Shown here piece after piece: positions 20,471 to 21,652 of a DNA stretch of 21,652 nucleotides (within the stretch, counting starts at the first letter, position 1; each line of letters starts with the position of its first letter). The notes under the pieces were generated by a model. It had not been told where the DNA came from. It did not search any database and saw only the letters and a program-made list of their open reading frames with translations. A program made the translations under genes and the position numbers. The stretch comes from Pelargonium nanum (lineage: Eukaryota; Streptophyta; Magnoliopsida; Geraniales; Geraniaceae): NCBI GenBank assembly GCA_036897485.1, contig JAYMTF010001725.1, forward strand, positions 1 to 21,652, given 5' to 3'.

Positions 20471-20659
20471 TTAAACACTGTAATGTGGGATATATTAACA
20501 CTCCCCATACATGTAGGTTGGACAACACAACAGACCCTGCACATGGACCAAGAAGGGAGGCAATACAGACGGGTCACAATGCCCAAACCAAACCAACTCT
20601 AAGATCATATTAAACTTTACTCCAACACCAAAAGCTTAAGATATTCGGTGGAGGACCCA

Positions 20660-21022
20660 ACTAGTATATCAAGTGATCTCAGACTTCACATTCTTTTGTA
20701 GAATACGTTAATAGACATAGATGATGCATGTTATATTTGAATGCTCAAGTCATTGAAGCACATCTCTGGCTCCCCCTCATACCTCATAAGATCCAAACCT
20801 TTGTTTGGCTAGGCATTCATGAAAGCATTCCATCCAAATGTTATATTAAGTGATCCTAGACTTCAAATTTTTTTCAACATAGGATATCTTAACAGACACA
20901 CATGATGCATGTGATATTTGAATGTTCAAGTCAATAGAAGCACACCTCTGGCTCCCCCTCTTACTTCCTAGGATCCAAACCTTTGTTTGGCTACCCATTC
21001 ATGAAAGCATTCCATCCAAATG
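20660..21022. repeat. ~182-bp tandem duplication spanning a TRIM/LINE junction
   Basis: Unit one about 20660-20840, unit two about 20841-21022. Landmarks atccaaacctttgtttggct (20791 and 20973) and gaaagcattccatccaaatg (ending 20840 and 21022) are 182 bp apart. Each unit contains the outer end of a TRIM LTR and a piece of LINE coding sequence. Confidence 0.88.
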
Positions 21023-21345
21023 CTTTCTAGAAGACAGAGGATTCAACATCCTCATTGCACAGTGTTTGTACCAGTTCTGCAACTCGTTTTTTTGAAACTA
21101 GTCATCACCTTCTACTCATTTGCTTCTGGACATGGCAAATCTGGTAAAAAAATTCTCAACTGGTGGTCCATCTCAAGTGCTCTCCCCCAGACAGTGGTTG
21201 ACCGTGTTACATCTTGGCATGGCCTAGCCCCTAACAGGTTCTCCAAACCTATATGGATCAAGCTCTGCCATTTCACAATTTGGCACATCTGGCTTGCCAA
21301 AAAGGACCATGACACAACAAGATCTCCTCCTACTCTACTGTGTTC
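20937..21345 (+). pseudogene. LINE (non-LTR retrotransposon) reverse-transcriptase C-terminal remnant
   Basis: Read on the + strand, 20937 onward gives EAHLWLP...PRIQTFVWLPIHESIPSK...EDRGFNI, then CNSFFETSHHLLLICFW...WQIW, then NWWSISSALP...SWHGL...WHIWLAK. Order and spacing match the zinc-binding C-terminal region of plant LINE ORF2 (KIQTFxWLxxHxxIP; C..C..H..C; late WHIW). Frameshifts fall in two homopolymers: seven T at 21087-21093 and seven A at 21146-21152. One zinc-ligand His appears replaced by Ile (HLLLIC). No RT catalytic domain or endonuclease is present. Antisense to MNS3. Confidence 0.75.
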
Positions 21346-21406
21346 AGGCCCCTGACAAGACTATCCTGCTGTAAAAAAATACAGATCTCCTCCTACTCTA
21401 CTGTGT
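21320..21406. repeat. 24-bp direct repeat, 63-bp spacing
   Basis: agatctcctcctactctact plus gtgt occurs at 21320-21343 and again at 21383-21406, just after the LINE remnant. Confidence 0.9.
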
Positions 21407-21493
21407 CCAACAAGATCAACTCAGACTCCCATGATTTTATTTTTAGCTCCAAGTCAGCTTAATCTCTTTTTCAGGGTTCTTTTACTTTTGCTG

Positions 21494-21515
21494 GGAGAGA
21501 GAGAGAGAGAGAGAG
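21494..21515. repeat. (GA)n microsatellite
   Basis: About eleven GA units near the end of the window. Confidence 0.9.
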
Positions 21516-21652
21516 CTTGTTATAAAGATTGTATTGTTTTATGGAATTATTCTGTTTTTGTTCCCTCGGCTTCCTATGTATAGTCTCATAAAAAGTGTTT
21601 CCTAAGTGCTTGTTTGTTAACTCAACAAGCTCCTTAACGGAGGTGCCACATC

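Larger units (their letters stand above)
20057..20481. mobile_element. Insertion within the TRIM-2 left LTR (palindromic segment plus CpG-rich repeat)
   Basis: The first part (about 20053-20278) is a folded-back AT-rich segment: outer tataatacattttagag against ctgtctaaatacattata, inner arms aaatgacttttag (20155-20167) against cttaaaagtcattt (20233-20246). The second part (20333-20470) is a CpG-rich repeat. The ends of the insertion are not cleanly defined, so it may be one composite or two separate insertions. Confidence 0.55.
19996..20713 (-). mobile_element. Second TRIM of the same family, interrupted, TSD GACAT
   Basis: The left LTR begins tgttaaactttactc at 19996, runs to agtata (20056), and resumes at aatgtgggatatattaaca (20482-20500). 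The interior has the purine tract complement (ctcccc, 20501) and a decayed primer-site complement ctctaagatca (about 20597-20607). The right LTR runs 20608-20713. GACAT flanks it perfectly on both sides (19991-19995 and 20714-20718). About 425 bp of foreign DNA replaces roughly 28 bp of the left LTR. Confidence 0.85.
18028..21652 (-). other. Presumed MNS3 intron 1 (extends beyond window)
   Basis: The sequence just upstream of the first MNS3 exon (minus strand) is a good acceptor, a pyrimidine-rich stretch ending TTTCCAG. No stretch resembling the expected first exon (MSKSLPYS-like start) was found up to 21,652, so intron 1 is probably longer than 3.6 kb. It holds two TRIM elements, a LINE remnant and simple repeats. 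18,028-18,607 and 18,944-19,990 show nothing recognisable beyond AT-rich DNA. Confidence 0.65.

Noticed and set aside
21020-21355. 111-codon + strand open frame as an independent gene
   Set aside because: Its second half is the end of the LINE remnant; its first half is a wrong-frame reading of the same remnant before the A-run frameshift.

Overview
The window is nuclear DNA from a flowering plant, very probably a eudicot. It is AT-rich, both genes are split by GT-AG introns, and the spaces between coding parts are full of plant-type transposon remnants. I cannot name the species. Two protein genes can be supported; nearly all other open frames are chance frames or transposon debris.

Layout: 1-7,600 holds no convincing gene. 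It carries a complete CACTA-type MITE (296-649), a GGCAT-ended MITE (1185-1541), a decayed CACTA-like element (3097-3358), a lone CACTA end (4976) and other dispersed repeats. From 7,600 to 8,759 lies the probable promoter region of a + strand gene, with CT-rich tracts, a G-box/ABRE and TATA-like boxes. 8,760-12,462 is an 11-exon gene for a KAT1/KAT2-type Shaker inward-rectifying K+ channel; the joined model gives 776 residues with no internal stop. After a 577-bp convergent gap, 13,040-18,027 on the minus strand holds five exons of an MNS3-type class I alpha-1,2-mannosidase (GH47). They give 600 residues and a stop. The short first coding exon is not in the window and probably lies beyond 21,652.

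The large MNS3 introns collect mobile elements. The intron at 14,971-17,089 holds the 3' end of a Ty1/copia element with one LTR, antisense to MNS3. The presumed first intron (18,028 to the window end) holds two TRIM-type miniature LTR retrotransposons, each with a perfect 5-bp target duplication (ATAGG and GACAT). The second TRIM is interrupted by a palindromic AT-rich segment and a CpG-rich repeat. Its right end is caught in a ~182-bp tandem duplication together with part of a decayed LINE reverse-transcriptase C-terminus.

The two genes work in unrelated pathways: K+ uptake at the plasma membrane, a guard-cell role in the Arabidopsis relatives, and early N-glycan trimming at the ER/cis-Golgi. 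They are simply convergent neighbours. I found no new multi-gene system. The most rewarding material is the nested transposon history in the MNS3 intron and the lineage-specific changes in the channel C-terminus.
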